Shown: piece by piece, positions 1 through 6,722 of the stretch
How positions within the stretch are numbered: position 1 is the first letter of the stretch
How the letters are laid out: each line of letters opens with the position of its first letter
NCBI GenBank assembly: GCA_020425485.1
Contig: JAGQRL010000078.1
Location: 1-8,873, forward strand
Source of the DNA: Rhodospirillaceae bacterium
GTDB taxonomy: Bacteria > Pseudomonadota > Alphaproteobacteria > DSM-16000 > Inquilinaceae
DNA: 8,873 bases
Reading direction: 5' to 3'
Notes under the pieces: model-generated
The model's input: only the letters and a program-made list of their open reading frames with translations
What the model was told of the DNA's origin: nothing
Databases searched by the model: none
Position numbers and translations under genes: made by a program

Positions 1-821
1 GGGCAGTAGCGCGGCCCCACGCCCTGGATCTGGCCGCTGTAGAGCGGCGCCCGGTCCAGATTGGCGCGGATGGCGGCGTGGGTCGCCTCCGTCGTGTGGG
101 TCACATGGCACACCACCTGGGGCGTGGTGATCCTGTCCGTCAGGGCGGAGAACGGCTCCGGCGGGTCGTCGCCCGGCTGCACCTCCAGCCCTGCCCAGTC
201 GATGGTGCGGCCGTCCAGCCGCGGCGGCGTGCCCGTCTTCAGGCGCGCCAGTGAAAAACCAAGTCGCGCCAATGTGTTAGCCAGCCCTATGGCGGGCGCC
301 TCCCCGACCCGGCCGGCCGCCCAGGTGTCCGTGCCGATATGGATGACGCCCTTCAGGAAGGTGCCGGTGGTCAGCACCACGGCGCCGGCGCTGATCTCCC
401 GTCCGTCGCCCAGCACGACGCCGCAGCAGCGCCCGCCGCGCACCACCAGGTCCTCCACCGCGGCTTCCAGGATGGCGAGCCCGGCCTGCTCGGCCAGCAG
501 CTCCTGCATGGCGGCCCGGTAGAGCGCGCGGTCGGCCTGGGCGCGGGGGCCACGCACCGCCGGCCCCTTCGACCGGTTGAGCACGCGGAACTGGATGCCC
601 GCCCGGTCGATGGCGCGGCCCATCAGCCCGTCCAGCGCATCGATCTCGCGCACCAGATGGCCCTTGCCGAGCCCGCCGATGGCCGGATTGCAGGACATGG
701 CGCCGATGGTCTCGCGCTTGTGGGTCACCAGCAGCGTGGCCGCCCCCAGGCGTGCGGCGGCCGCCGCGGCTTCACAGCCGGCGTGTCCGCCCCCCACGAC
801 GATGACATCGATCCCATCCAT
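1..821 (-). CDS. mnmG: tRNA uridine-5-carboxymethylaminomethyl modification enzyme MnmG (GidA), N-terminal part
   Basis: FAD-dependent partner of MnmE in the cytoplasmic complex that builds the aminomethyl-type group at C5 of wobble uridine 34 in certain tRNAs, using a carbon from methylene-tetrahydrofolate and NADH. Only the first 273 codons are present; the gene is cut by the left edge. The N-terminus MDGIDVIVVGGGHAGCEAA is the Rossmann dinucleotide-binding GxGxxG motif. Family blocks follow in order: MSCNPAIGGLGKGHLVREID (residues 42-61), the RAGIQFRVLNRSKGPAVRGP block (73-92), TTGTFLKG, LKTGTPPR, and near the cut QIQGVGPRYC, the start of the MnmG signature. The ATG at 821 gives the normal N-terminus, but no good Shine-Dalgarno lies in front of it; the repeat at 834-937 begins 12 bp upstream. 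It is preceded by mnmE in the same direction with a 248-bp gap. Residues 178-191 use unusually many rare codons. Identification is very secure. Confidence 0.97.
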   Translation of the reverse strand, partial: MDGIDVIVVGGGHAGCEAAAAAARLGAATLLVTHKRETIGAMSCNPAIGGLGKGHLVREIDALDGLMGRAIDRAGIQFRVLNRSKGPAVRGPRAQADRALYRAAMQELLAEQAGLAILEAAVEDLVVRGGRCCGVVLGDGREISAGAVVLTTGTFLKGVIHIGTDTWAAGRVGEAPAIGLANTLARLGFSLARLKTGTPPRLDGRTIDWAGLEVQPGDDPPEPFSALTDRITTPQVVCHVTHTTEATHAAIRANLDRAPLYSGQIQGVGPRYC

Positions 822-833
822 GGCGCGGGACTG

Positions 834-937
834 TAGAGCCTTTTCGCTTTGGGCGGAAACGGTTCCGGGCCCCCTTTCCCGCTCCGTCACCCAATACTTT
901 ACAATGGGTTGTGTGGCCGGGCGGCGGGAAGGGCCGG
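834..937 (+). repeat. Hairpin-forming dispersed repeat, copy 1 (mnmE-mnmG gap)
   Basis: This copy starts TAGAG, continues with a small hairpin around TTTTCGC/GGCGGAAA and reaches CGGTTCCGG at 868. This 35-bp head matches the copy at 7086-7120 at 29 of 35 positions. A long imperfect inverted repeat follows: CCGGGCCCCCTTTCCCGC (865-882) can pair with GCGGGAAGGGCCGG (924-937), and ACCCA (889-893) pairs with TGGGT (905-909) inside. It occupies much of the 248-bp gap between mnmE (stop at 1070) and mnmG (start at 821), and its head faces the mnmG start. The rest of the gap (938-1069) shows no gene, promoter or T-tract terminator that I can support. That this is a genome-wide repeat family is inference from two copies. 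Confidence 0.72.
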
Positions 938-1069
938 TGCAGACTGACCAGGCAATGCCCCGTGGAGCCGCCACCGGCCAGCCAAAGCCCCGGCCCTTCC
1001 CTCCTCTGGGGCACAGCCTGTTCCAGATCCCTGCCGGCCGCCTCGTGCGAACCCGGCCGATCTCCCGCC

Positions 1070-2455
1070 CTACTTGCCGATGCAGAAGTCGCGGAACACC
1101 ACGTCCAGCAGCTCCTCCACATCGATCCGCCCGGTGATGCGGCCGAGTGCTGTGGCCGCCACCCGCAGGTCCTCCGCCGCCAGCTCCGGCTCTGCGGTGG
1201 CGAGCGCCCGCACAAGGGCGGCTTTCGTGTCCTGCAAGGCCGCGCGGTGCCGGGTGCGGGTCGGCCCCAGCCCGGCGGCCAGGGCCGCCAGACCGCCCGC
1301 GCGCTCCGCCAGGGCGGCTTCCAGCTCCGCCAGCCCGGCCCCGGTGAGGGCCGACACCCACAGCGCCGGCACGCCGCCGGCCATCGGCTCCACCTTGGAC
1401 TCCGCCGGAGGGTCCCCTCCAGGGCTGCCGGCACCCCGCAGATCGGCCTTGTTCCACACCGCCAGATCGGCCGACGCCAGCACCCCGGCGGTCGCCGCCG
1501 GCACGTCGGGCCAGCCGGCGCCGTCCAGCACCACCAGGCGCAGATCGGCGGTTTCGGCGCGTTCCAGGCTGCGGCGGATCCCCTCGGCTTCGATCTCGTC
1601 GCCGCCGTCGTCGCGCAAGCCGGCGGTGTCCCACAGCGTCACGGCAAGCCCGGCGAGGTCCAGATGCACCTCCACCACATCGCGCGTGGTGCCGGCGATG
1701 TGCGAGACGATGGCCGCCGGCCTCCGCGCCAACTTATTGAGAATACTGGATTTTCCGGCATTCGGCGGACCCAGGATGGCCACCGCCACGCCGCTGCGCA
1801 CGCGCTCCGCCGCCCCGCCGTCGTCGAGATGCCGGGTGATTTCCTCCGCCAGGGCCGCCACCTCGGGCGCCACCGCCGCGGCGATGCCGGCCGGCAGGTC
1901 TTCGTCGGGAAAGTCCAGGTCGGCTTCCAGATGGGCGAGGGCGGCCAGCAGCCGCGTGCGCCAGCCATCGTAGCGGGTGCGCAGGGAACCGCCCATCTGG
2001 CGCAGGGCCTGGCGGCGCTGCATCGCGGTTTCCGCCGCCACCATGTCGGCCACCGCTTCGGCTTCCGTCAGGTCCATGCGGCCGTTCAAGACGGCGCGGC
2101 GGGTGAACTCGCCGGGTTCGGCGGGCCTGAGATCGGCCAGGCGGCCGAGCGCCTCCAGCAGGTCGCCCACCACGGCGCGCCCGCCATGCACGTGGAATTC
2201 CACCACATCCTCGCCGGTGGCGCTGTGCGGGCCGGGAAACCACAGCACCAGCCCGCGGTCGATGGCATCGCCGGCCGGCCCGATCGGCCGCAGCACGGCA
2301 CGCCGCGGCTCCGGCAGCGGCGGCGCCAGTGCGGCGATGGCGCTGCGGGCCGAACGGCCGCTCACCCGCACCACCGCCACGCCCGCCGGCATCGCCCCGC
2401 TGGATACCGCGAACACGGTGTGGGAGACGCCGTCGCGCCCGGCTCCGCCCGCCAT
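1070..2455 (-). CDS. mnmE: tRNA uridine-5-carboxymethylaminomethyl modification GTPase MnmE (TrmE)
   Basis: GTPase that works with MnmG in modification of tRNA wobble uridine 34. The 461 residues match the usual length of about 450. The N-terminal folate-binding/dimerisation domain contains GEFTRRAVLNGRMDLTEAEA (115-134). The helical domain is interrupted by a G domain with P-loop GPPNAGKS (229-236), switch TTRD (256-259), DTAGLR (276-281) and NKAD (335-338). The C-terminus ends FCIGK, carrying the conserved catalytic-motif cysteine (C458). The ATG at 2455 was chosen because it has GGGAG six bases upstream and gives MAGGAGRDGVSHTVFAVSSG, where HTVFAVSSG aligns with the family start; upstream in-frame sequence is not family-like. 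It lies 41 bp after the DUF6489-like gene, so probably the same operon. A Gly/Pro-rich linker (about 339-362) between NKAD and SALTG carries a short palindrome, and the P-loop codons are atypical. Confidence 0.98.
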   Translation of the reverse strand: MAGGAGRDGVSHTVFAVSSGAMPAGVAVVRVSGRSARSAIAALAPPLPEPRRAVLRPIGPAGDAIDRGLVLWFPGPHSATGEDVVEFHVHGGRAVVGDLLEALGRLADLRPAEPGEFTRRAVLNGRMDLTEAEAVADMVAAETAMQRRQALRQMGGSLRTRYDGWRTRLLAALAHLEADLDFPDEDLPAGIAAAVAPEVAALAEEITRHLDDGGAAERVRSGVAVAILGPPNAGKSSILNKLARRPAAIVSHIAGTTRDVVEVHLDLAGLAVTLWDTAGLRDDGGDEIEAEGIRRSLERAETADLRLVVLDGAGWPDVPAATAGVLASADLAVWNKADLRGAGSPGGDPPAESKVEPMAGGVPALWVSALTGAGLAELEAALAERAGGLAALAAGLGPTRTRHRAALQDTKAALVRALATAEPELAAEDLRVAATALGRITGRIDVEELLDVVFRDFCIGK

Positions 2456-2496
2456 GCCCCGCTCCCGGAAGTCCTCCGATACGCCCAAGCGGCCTG

Positions 2497-2757
2497 CTAG
2501 CTGCCCTTGCTGTCGTCGCCGGACCGGCCGCCGCCCATCAGGTGGGTCCAGAAGAAGCGCTGCACCTGCTCCACATTCTGCAGGCCCAGCGGCAGCCAGG
2601 TCTTCATCAGGGTTTCCGGGTCGATGGCCGACAGGTTGGCGCGCATGCGCTGCTCCAGCTCCGCCATCACCGCGCGCTGCAGGGGCTGCACATCGGGCAG
2701 GCCGAGGAAGACGCGCGCCTCCTCCGGCGTGCAATCGACATTGATGGTGATCTGCAT
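2497..2757 (-). CDS. Small conserved protein, DUF6489-like
   Basis: This gene encodes an 86-residue protein with no signal peptide or membrane segment. The N-terminus MQITINVDCTPEEARVFLGLPDV and the central block MRANLSAIDPETLMKTWLPLG are what I recognise as DUF6489, a small uncharacterised family found mainly in alphaproteobacteria, often next to mnmE. The body looks amphipathic helical with aromatic residues late (RFFWTHL), and the tail GGGRSGDDSKGS looks disordered. The function is unknown; the neighbourhood suggests co-transcription with mnmE and perhaps a link to tRNA modification or to polar/phasin-like functions, but nothing in the sequence shows it. The ATG at 2757 is preceded by GGAGAGGG at a suitable distance. 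The stop lies 41 bp before the mnmE start. The gene is real with high confidence; the family name rests on memory of the motif pattern. Confidence 0.87.
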   Translation of the reverse strand: MQITINVDCTPEEARVFLGLPDVQPLQRAVMAELEQRMRANLSAIDPETLMKTWLPLGLQNVEQVQRFFWTHLMGGGRSGDDSKGS

Positions 2758-2861
2758 CGGCGTCCCTCTCCGATCGCCTCGGCCTGATGCCGCCCGCGGC
2801 CCCTGCGCCTTTCGCGCCGGCCTTTTCGATCAGACCCGGAGAACCCGAAGGATTCCAGTAA

Positions 2862-2867
2862 ATTGTA
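2862..2867 (-). promoter_or_regulatory. Possible -10 element for the DUF6489-mnmE operon
   Basis: Read on the minus strand this is TACAAT, one base from the TATAAT consensus, in the only AT-richer pocket of the divergent region and about 105 bp upstream of the DUF6489-like start codon. No convincing TTGACA-like -35 is found 16-18 bp upstream (the sequence there is GC-rich), so this is a weak guess. Confidence 0.22.
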
Positions 2868-2942
2868 GAGATGGATGCGGTTTTCCGCCGGTTTGCCCGG
2901 CAAAAGCGCGTCGGCACCCAGCCCAGCCGGCGGTGGACAAGC

Positions 2943-3016
2943 CGGCAGGGGACGTCCAGGCTGGCCCGCGAGCCCGAAGCCGGGCCCTCGCCGAGCCCTC
3001 GCGGGGGCCCCTGCCG
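2943..3016. repeat. Nested GC-rich inverted repeats in the DUF255 leader
   Basis: The outer arms CGGCAGGGG (2943-2951) and CCCCTGCCG (3008-3016) are perfect complements. The inner arms CCCGCGAG (2965-2972) and CTCGCGGG (2998-3005) are also perfect. The two arms on the right are nearly contiguous (2-bp gap) while the left pair is separated by 13 bp. An alternative hairpin GCCCG-AAGC-CGGGC (2972-2985) competes with the inner arm. The structure ends 56 bp before the DUF255 start codon, so it would lie in the 5' untranslated leader if transcription begins upstream. No T-tract follows, so it is not a standard terminator. Confidence 0.5.
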
Positions 3017-3072
3017 AACCCCAGGCCGAGCGCGCGACGCCGGCTCCTCCCCCCGACACGCGGATGCGCGCC

Positions 3073-5115
3073 ATGGCCAATCGCCTCGCCCAGGAAACCA
3101 GCCCCTATCTGTTGCAGCATGCCGACAATCCGGTGGACTGGATGGCGTGGGGGCCGGAGGCGCTCGCCCGCGCCAAGGCGGAAAACAAGCCGATCCTGCT
3201 CTCCGTCGGCTATGCCGCCTGCCACTGGTGCCACGTGATGGCCCATGAGTGCTTCGAAAACCCGCAGATCGCCGGGCTGATGAACGAGCGCTTCGTCAAC
3301 ATCAAGGTGGATCGGGAGGAACGGCCGGACATCGACACCATCTACCAGACGGCACTCGCCATGATGGGCCAACAGGGCGGCTGGCCGCTGACCATGTTCC
3401 TGACGCCCGATGGTGCCCCCTTCTGGGGCGGCACCTATTTTCCGCCGGAAGACGCCTATGGCCGGCCGGGCTTTCCCGCCGTGCTCAACGCCATCGGCGA
3501 CACCTATGCCAGCGAGCCCGACCGCGTCGCCCACAACGTCACGGCGCTGACCGGCGGCCTCGGCACGCTGGCCCAGAACCACGCCGGCAGCCCGTTCGAG
3601 CTGAAACTGCTGGACGATATCGCGCTGCGCTTCTCCAAGGAGTTCGACCTCACCTATGGCGGCATCGCCGGGGCGCCCAAGTTCCCGCAAAGCCCCATCC
3701 TGGCGCTGCTGTGGCGGGCCTGGCGGCGCCGCGGGGAGAACCTGACGGGGCCGCGCGACTGCGTGCTGGTGACGCTGACCCGCATGTGCCAGGGCGGCAT
3801 CTACGACCATCTGGGCGGCGGCTTCGCCCGCTACAGCACCGACGAAGCGTGGCTCGCCCCGCATTTCGAAAAGATGCTGTACGACAACGCCCAGCTTCTG
3901 GAGCTGCTCACGCTCGCCTGGCAGGGCACGCGCGACCCGCTCTACGCCGCCCGCGCGGCGGAAACCGTGGACTGGCTGGCCCGCGAGATGATCGCCGCCA
4001 ACGGTGCCTTTGCCGCCACGCTGGATGCCGACAGCGAGGGCGAGGAAGGCAAGTTCTATGTGTGGACGGAAGCGGAGATCGACGACGCCCTGGCCGATGC
4101 CGGGCTTGCCGGCCACGCCGAGACCTTCAAGCGCGTCTACGGCGTCACCGCCGGCGGCAACTGGGAGGGCAAGACCATCCTCACCCGCGGCCTGGCGCCG
4201 GGGCTGGAAGATCCGGCCACGGAGGTGCGGCTGGCCGAGGCCCGCGCCGCCCTGCTGGCCCGCCGGGCCGGCCGCGTGCGCCCCGGCTGGGACGACAAGG
4301 TGCTGGCGGACTGGAACGGGCTGATGATCACAGCCCTGGCCCAGGCCGGGCTGGCCTTCGGCCGGGCGGATTGGCTGGCGCTCGCCCGCAGCGCCTTCGA
4401 TGCGGTGCTGCGCGACCTGATGGTGGACGGCCGGTTGCACCATGCCTGGCGGCTTGGCCGCACCACAGCGGCCGGCCTGCTGGACGACCACGCCGCCATG
4501 GCGCGCGCCGGCGTGGCGCTGTTCGAAGCCACCGGCGATACCGCCTGCCTGGCCGCCGCCCGCGACCTGGCGGCGGCGGCCAACCGCCATTTCTGGGACG
4601 AACAGGATGGCGGCTACTTCTTCACCGCAGACGATGCCGAAGCCCTGATCGTGCGCACCAAATCGGTGCACGACGCCGCCACGCCCAGCGGCAACGCGAT
4701 GATGCTGGAGGTGCTGGCGCGGCTGTTCCTGCTGACGGGGGACACCGCCTACGCCCGCCAGTCCGGCGACCTGGCCACCGCGTTTGCCGGAGAGCTGGCG
4801 CGCAACTTCTTCCCGCTCGCCACCTATCTCAACGCCGTGGACCTGATGGCCAGTGCGGTGCAGGTGGTGGTGGTGGGCGACGGCCCGGCGGCCGAGGATC
4901 TGGCCCGCACCGTGCTCGACCTCTCCCTGCCCAACCGGGTGTTCCTCCGGGTCGCCGATGGTGCCGCCCTGCCGCCCGGCCATCCCGCCGCCGGCAAGGG
5001 ATTGGTGGAGGGCAGGCCCGCCGCCTATCTGTGCCGCGAGATGAGCTGCCTGCCGCCGATCACCGAGCCGGCAGCGCTCGCCGCCGCGCTTGCACCGGAG
5101 GCGGAGCCGGCATAG
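3073..5115 (+). CDS. DUF255 thioredoxin-fold / six-hairpin protein (YyaL/SPATA20 family)
   Basis: The 680-residue cytoplasmic protein has no signal peptide. The N-terminal thioredoxin-like domain (about 1-165) contains family hallmarks: RLAQETSPYLLQHADNPVDW at the start, the redox motif CHWC (C50, C53) within CHWCHVMAHECFENP, and GGWPLTMFLTPDGAPFWGGT (102-121). The larger C-terminal part resembles an (alpha/alpha)6 barrel of the N-acylglucosamine 2-epimerase/cellulase type, with HFEKMLYDN (264-272) and DADSEGEEGKFYVW (318-331). The family (Bacillus YyaL, mammalian SPATA20) has no firmly established reaction; a redox or sugar-related role is only suggested by folds. I chose the ATG at 3073 (MANRLAQETSPYLL) as the family start; ATG 3064 adds three residues. 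Neither has a clear Shine-Dalgarno. It is the first gene of a likely four-gene operon; its stop codon overlaps the next gene's ribosome binding site. Confidence 0.93.
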   Translation: MANRLAQETSPYLLQHADNPVDWMAWGPEALARAKAENKPILLSVGYAACHWCHVMAHECFENPQIAGLMNERFVNIKVDREERPDIDTIYQTALAMMGQQGGWPLTMFLTPDGAPFWGGTYFPPEDAYGRPGFPAVLNAIGDTYASEPDRVAHNVTALTGGLGTLAQNHAGSPFELKLLDDIALRFSKEFDLTYGGIAGAPKFPQSPILALLWRAWRRRGENLTGPRDCVLVTLTRMCQGGIYDHLGGGFARYSTDEAWLAPHFEKMLYDNAQLLELLTLAWQGTRDPLYAARAAETVDWLAREMIAANGAFAATLDADSEGEEGKFYVWTEAEIDDALADAGLAGHAETFKRVYGVTAGGNWEGKTILTRGLAPGLEDPATEVRLAEARAALLARRAGRVRPGWDDKVLADWNGLMITALAQAGLAFGRADWLALARSAFDAVLRDLMVDGRLHHAWRLGRTTAAGLLDDHAAMARAGVALFEATGDTACLAAARDLAAAANRHFWDEQDGGYFFTADDAEALIVRTKSVHDAATPSGNAMMLEVLARLFLLTGDTAYARQSGDLATAFAGELARNFFPLATYLNAVDLMASAVQVVVVGDGPAAEDLARTVLDLSLPNRVFLRVADGAALPPGHPAAGKGLVEGRPAAYLCREMSCLPPITEPAALAAALAPEAEPA

Positions 5116-5119
5116 GAGG
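5114..5119 (+). promoter_or_regulatory. Ribosome binding site AGGAGG of the alkyltransferase gene, overlapping the upstream stop
   Basis: AGGAGG shares its first two bases with the TAG stop codon (5113-5115) of the DUF255 gene and lies five bases before the ATG at 5125. It is the strongest Shine-Dalgarno in the window and fixes this start. The arrangement suggests translational coupling between the two genes. Confidence 0.8.
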
Positions 5120-5124
5120 GATCC

Positions 5125-5685
5125 ATGGCACAGTTCGTTGCGGCATCCCACGCAGGCCCCCACGGCACGGTGGCCCGGCGGGTGGTGAACAGCCCCATGG
5201 GGCCGCTCACCCTCACCGTGGCGGGCGGTGCCGTGCGCACGCTCGTCTGGGGGGCGGCGGGGCCGAACACCGGCGAGTCCGCGGTGGCCGACCGGGCGGC
5301 AGCGTGGCTTGCCGCCTATGTCGACCGCGCCGTTCCGCTGCCCGACGACCTGCCGCTGGCACCGGACGTCACCGCATATCGCTGGCGCGTGCTGGAGGAA
5401 ATGGTGCGCATCCCGCCCGGCGGCACCCTGTCCTACGGGGAGTTGGCCGACCGTGCCGGCGGCAGCGCCCGCTCGGTGGGCGGTGCCTGCTCCCACAACC
5501 CCATTCCCATCCTCATCCCCTGCCACCGGGTGCTGGCGGCCCATGGCCGGATCGGCATGTATTCCGGCGGCAAGGGGCTGCCCACCAAACGCTGGCTGCT
5601 CGCCCATGAAGGGGCCGAAGTGGCTGGTGAGCGGCCCGACGGGCCGGGGCCGGACCTGCTGGCCCGGCTGGGCCTCAACGGCTAG
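5125..5685 (+). CDS. ogt: Methylated-DNA-[protein]-cysteine S-methyltransferase (Ogt-like)
   Basis: Suicide DNA repair protein that moves an alkyl group from O6-alkylguanine (or O4-alkylthymine) in DNA to its own cysteine. Its 186 residues are close to the family norm. The N-terminal ribonuclease-H-like domain begins near SPMGPLTLTVAGG (23-35). The DNA-binding domain (about 85-165) has YGELA (104-108) for the helix-turn-helix, SARSVGGA with the arginine finger R116, and the active-site block NPIPILIPCHRV with acceptor C133. GKGLPTKRWLLAHEGA closes the domain. There is no AdaA/AraC-type domain, so this is a stand-alone repair enzyme. It deviates slightly before the helix: DVTAYRWRVLEEM replaces the usual TxFQxxVWxAL pattern. 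The start is set by the AGGAGG at 5114-5119, 9 bp after the DUF255 stop; qor follows 21 bp downstream. Confidence 0.95.
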   Translation: MAQFVAASHAGPHGTVARRVVNSPMGPLTLTVAGGAVRTLVWGAAGPNTGESAVADRAAAWLAAYVDRAVPLPDDLPLAPDVTAYRWRVLEEMVRIPPGGTLSYGELADRAGGSARSVGGACSHNPIPILIPCHRVLAAHGRIGMYSGGKGLPTKRWLLAHEGAEVAGERPDGPGPDLLARLGLNG

Positions 5686-5706
5686 AGCTTTTTTGGAGAT
5701 CCGACG

Positions 5707-6687
5707 ATGACCAAAGCCATCCGCATCCATGAGACCGGCGGCCCCGACGCCATGGTTTGGGAAGACGTGGAGGTGGGCGATCCCGGCCCCGGCGAGATCC
5801 GCGTGCGCCACACCTTCGTCGGCCTCAACTACATCGACACCTACCACCGCAACGGCCTCTACCCGCTGCCCCTGCCCACCGGCCTTGGCCTGGAGGCGGC
5901 CGGCGTGGTGGAAGCCGTCGGCGCCGGCGTGCACGACCTCAAGGTTGGCGAGCGCGTCGCCTACGGCGTCGGCCCCATCGGCGCCTATGCCGAGGCGCGG
6001 GTGATGCCGGCCGACCGCGTCGTCGCCCTGCCCGACGCGATCGACGACAAGACCGCCGCGGCGATGATGCTGCAGGGCATGACGGTGGAGTACCTGCTGT
6101 GCCGCACCTACCCGGTGCAGCCCGGCCAGACCATCCTGTTCCACGCTGCGGCCGGCGGCGTCGGCCTGATCGCCTGCCAGTGGGCGCGCCACCTCGGCGT
6201 CACCGTCATCGGCACCGTGGGGTCCGAAGAAAAGGCGGAGCTGGCCCGCGCCCATGGCGCCACCCACGTGATCAACTACCGCACCGATAACTTCGTGGAG
6301 CGGGTGCGGCAGATCACCAACGGTGCCGGCGTGCCCGTGGTCTATGACGGCGTTGGCGCCGACACCTGGGACGGCTCGCTCGATTGCCTCAGCCCGCGCG
6401 GCATGATGGTGAGCTTCGGCAACGCTTCGGGCGCAGTGCCGCCGTTCAGCCCGGGCGTGCTGGCGCAGAAGGGCTCACTCTACCTCACCCGGCCGGTGCT
6501 GATGACCTACACCGCCAGCCGTCAGGACTTGGTGGCCAGTGCCGCGGCCCTGTTCGAGGTGATCGTCAACGGCGCGGTCGAGATCCCCGTCAACCAGGTG
6601 TACCCGCTGGCCGAAGCCGCCCAGGCCCACCGCGACCTGGAAGCGCGCAAGACCACCGGCAGCACCGTGTTCTCGGTCGGCGGCTGA
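5707..6687 (+). CDS. qor: NADPH:quinone reductase, zinc-independent medium-chain type (QOR)
   Basis: This 326-residue soluble enzyme of the quinone oxidoreductase branch of the medium-chain dehydrogenase/reductase family reduces quinones and related electrophiles with NADPH. Visible hallmarks are the GroES-like N-terminal domain with GLNYIDTYHRNGLYP (39-53), GLGLEAAGVVEAVGAGV, and the nucleotide-binding AAAGGVG (147-153) followed by LIACQWARHLG. VYDGVGADTW (212-221) and SFGNASG (236-242) are also typical of E. coli Qor-like proteins. The cysteine/histidine pattern of zinc-binding alcohol dehydrogenases is absent. The ATG at 5707 is preceded by GGAG (5695-5698). It lies 21 bp after the alkyltransferase gene and 35 bp before the cupin gene, so probably the same transcript. 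Substrate is not readable from sequence; a role in detoxifying quinones or enals is inferred from the family. Confidence 0.94.
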   Translation: MTKAIRIHETGGPDAMVWEDVEVGDPGPGEIRVRHTFVGLNYIDTYHRNGLYPLPLPTGLGLEAAGVVEAVGAGVHDLKVGERVAYGVGPIGAYAEARVMPADRVVALPDAIDDKTAAAMMLQGMTVEYLLCRTYPVQPGQTILFHAAAGGVGLIACQWARHLGVTVIGTVGSEEKAELARAHGATHVINYRTDNFVERVRQITNGAGVPVVYDGVGADTWDGSLDCLSPRGMMVSFGNASGAVPPFSPGVLAQKGSLYLTRPVLMTYTASRQDLVASAAALFEVIVNGAVEIPVNQVYPLAEAAQAHRDLEARKTTGSTVFSVGG

Positions 6688-6722
6688 GCCGGCCGGCGAA
6701 CAGGGGCGGAGCGGGCAAATCC

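Larger units (their letters stand above)
2758..3072. other. Divergent intergenic region, 315 bp
   Basis: This region separates the leftward DUF6489-mnmE-mnmG genes from the rightward DUF255 operon, so it should hold promoters for both. The part near 2850-2880 is the least GC-rich and holds a TACAAT-like hexamer on the minus strand. The part from 2880 to 3016 is extremely GC-rich and rich in inverted repeats, including GCGG-TTTT-CCGC (about 2877-2888), TTTGC-CCG-GCAAA (about 2893-2905) and the nested arms listed separately. An open frame continues upstream of the DUF255 start to 2875, but its Pro/Ala/Arg-rich content lacks family similarity and looks like GC-driven read-through. No RNA gene or known riboswitch was recognised. 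Confidence 0.6.

Noticed and set aside
939..946. GCAGACTG, reverse complement of the loop segment CAGTCTGC at 7152-7159
   Set aside because: An 8-base match at non-equivalent positions of the two repeats is likely chance.
911..2500. Plus-strand open frame of 529 codons
   Set aside because: It lies antisense to mnmE, whose identity is certain; the composition is GC-driven and there is no ribosome binding site or motif.
2866..2912. TAGAG followed by hairpins, as another degenerate repeat copy
   Set aside because: Beyond TAGAG and a TTTTCCGCC stretch it cannot be aligned with the heads of the two real copies.
2875..3063. N-terminal extension of the DUF255 protein from an ATG at 2875
   Set aside because: The extra 63 residues are Pro/Ala/Gly/Arg-rich with no family similarity, and family members begin at the sequence following the ATG at 3073.
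3249..5609. Plus-strand open frame of 786 codons in another frame
   Set aside because: It is a shadow of the DUF255 gene and the start of the alkyltransferase gene; Arg/Pro/Gly-rich without motifs.
5683..5698. Third copy of the TAGAG repeat at the alkyltransferase stop
   Set aside because: Only TAGAG and a T-run agree with the head; GGCGG, CGGTTCCGG and the hairpin are missing.
2830..6267. Very long minus-strand open frame (1145 codons) opposite the DUF255, alkyltransferase and qor genes
   Set aside because: It has low-complexity Gly/Ala/Arg/His/Gln content without family motifs, and it lies opposite three well-recognised genes. It is an antisense artefact of high GC third positions.
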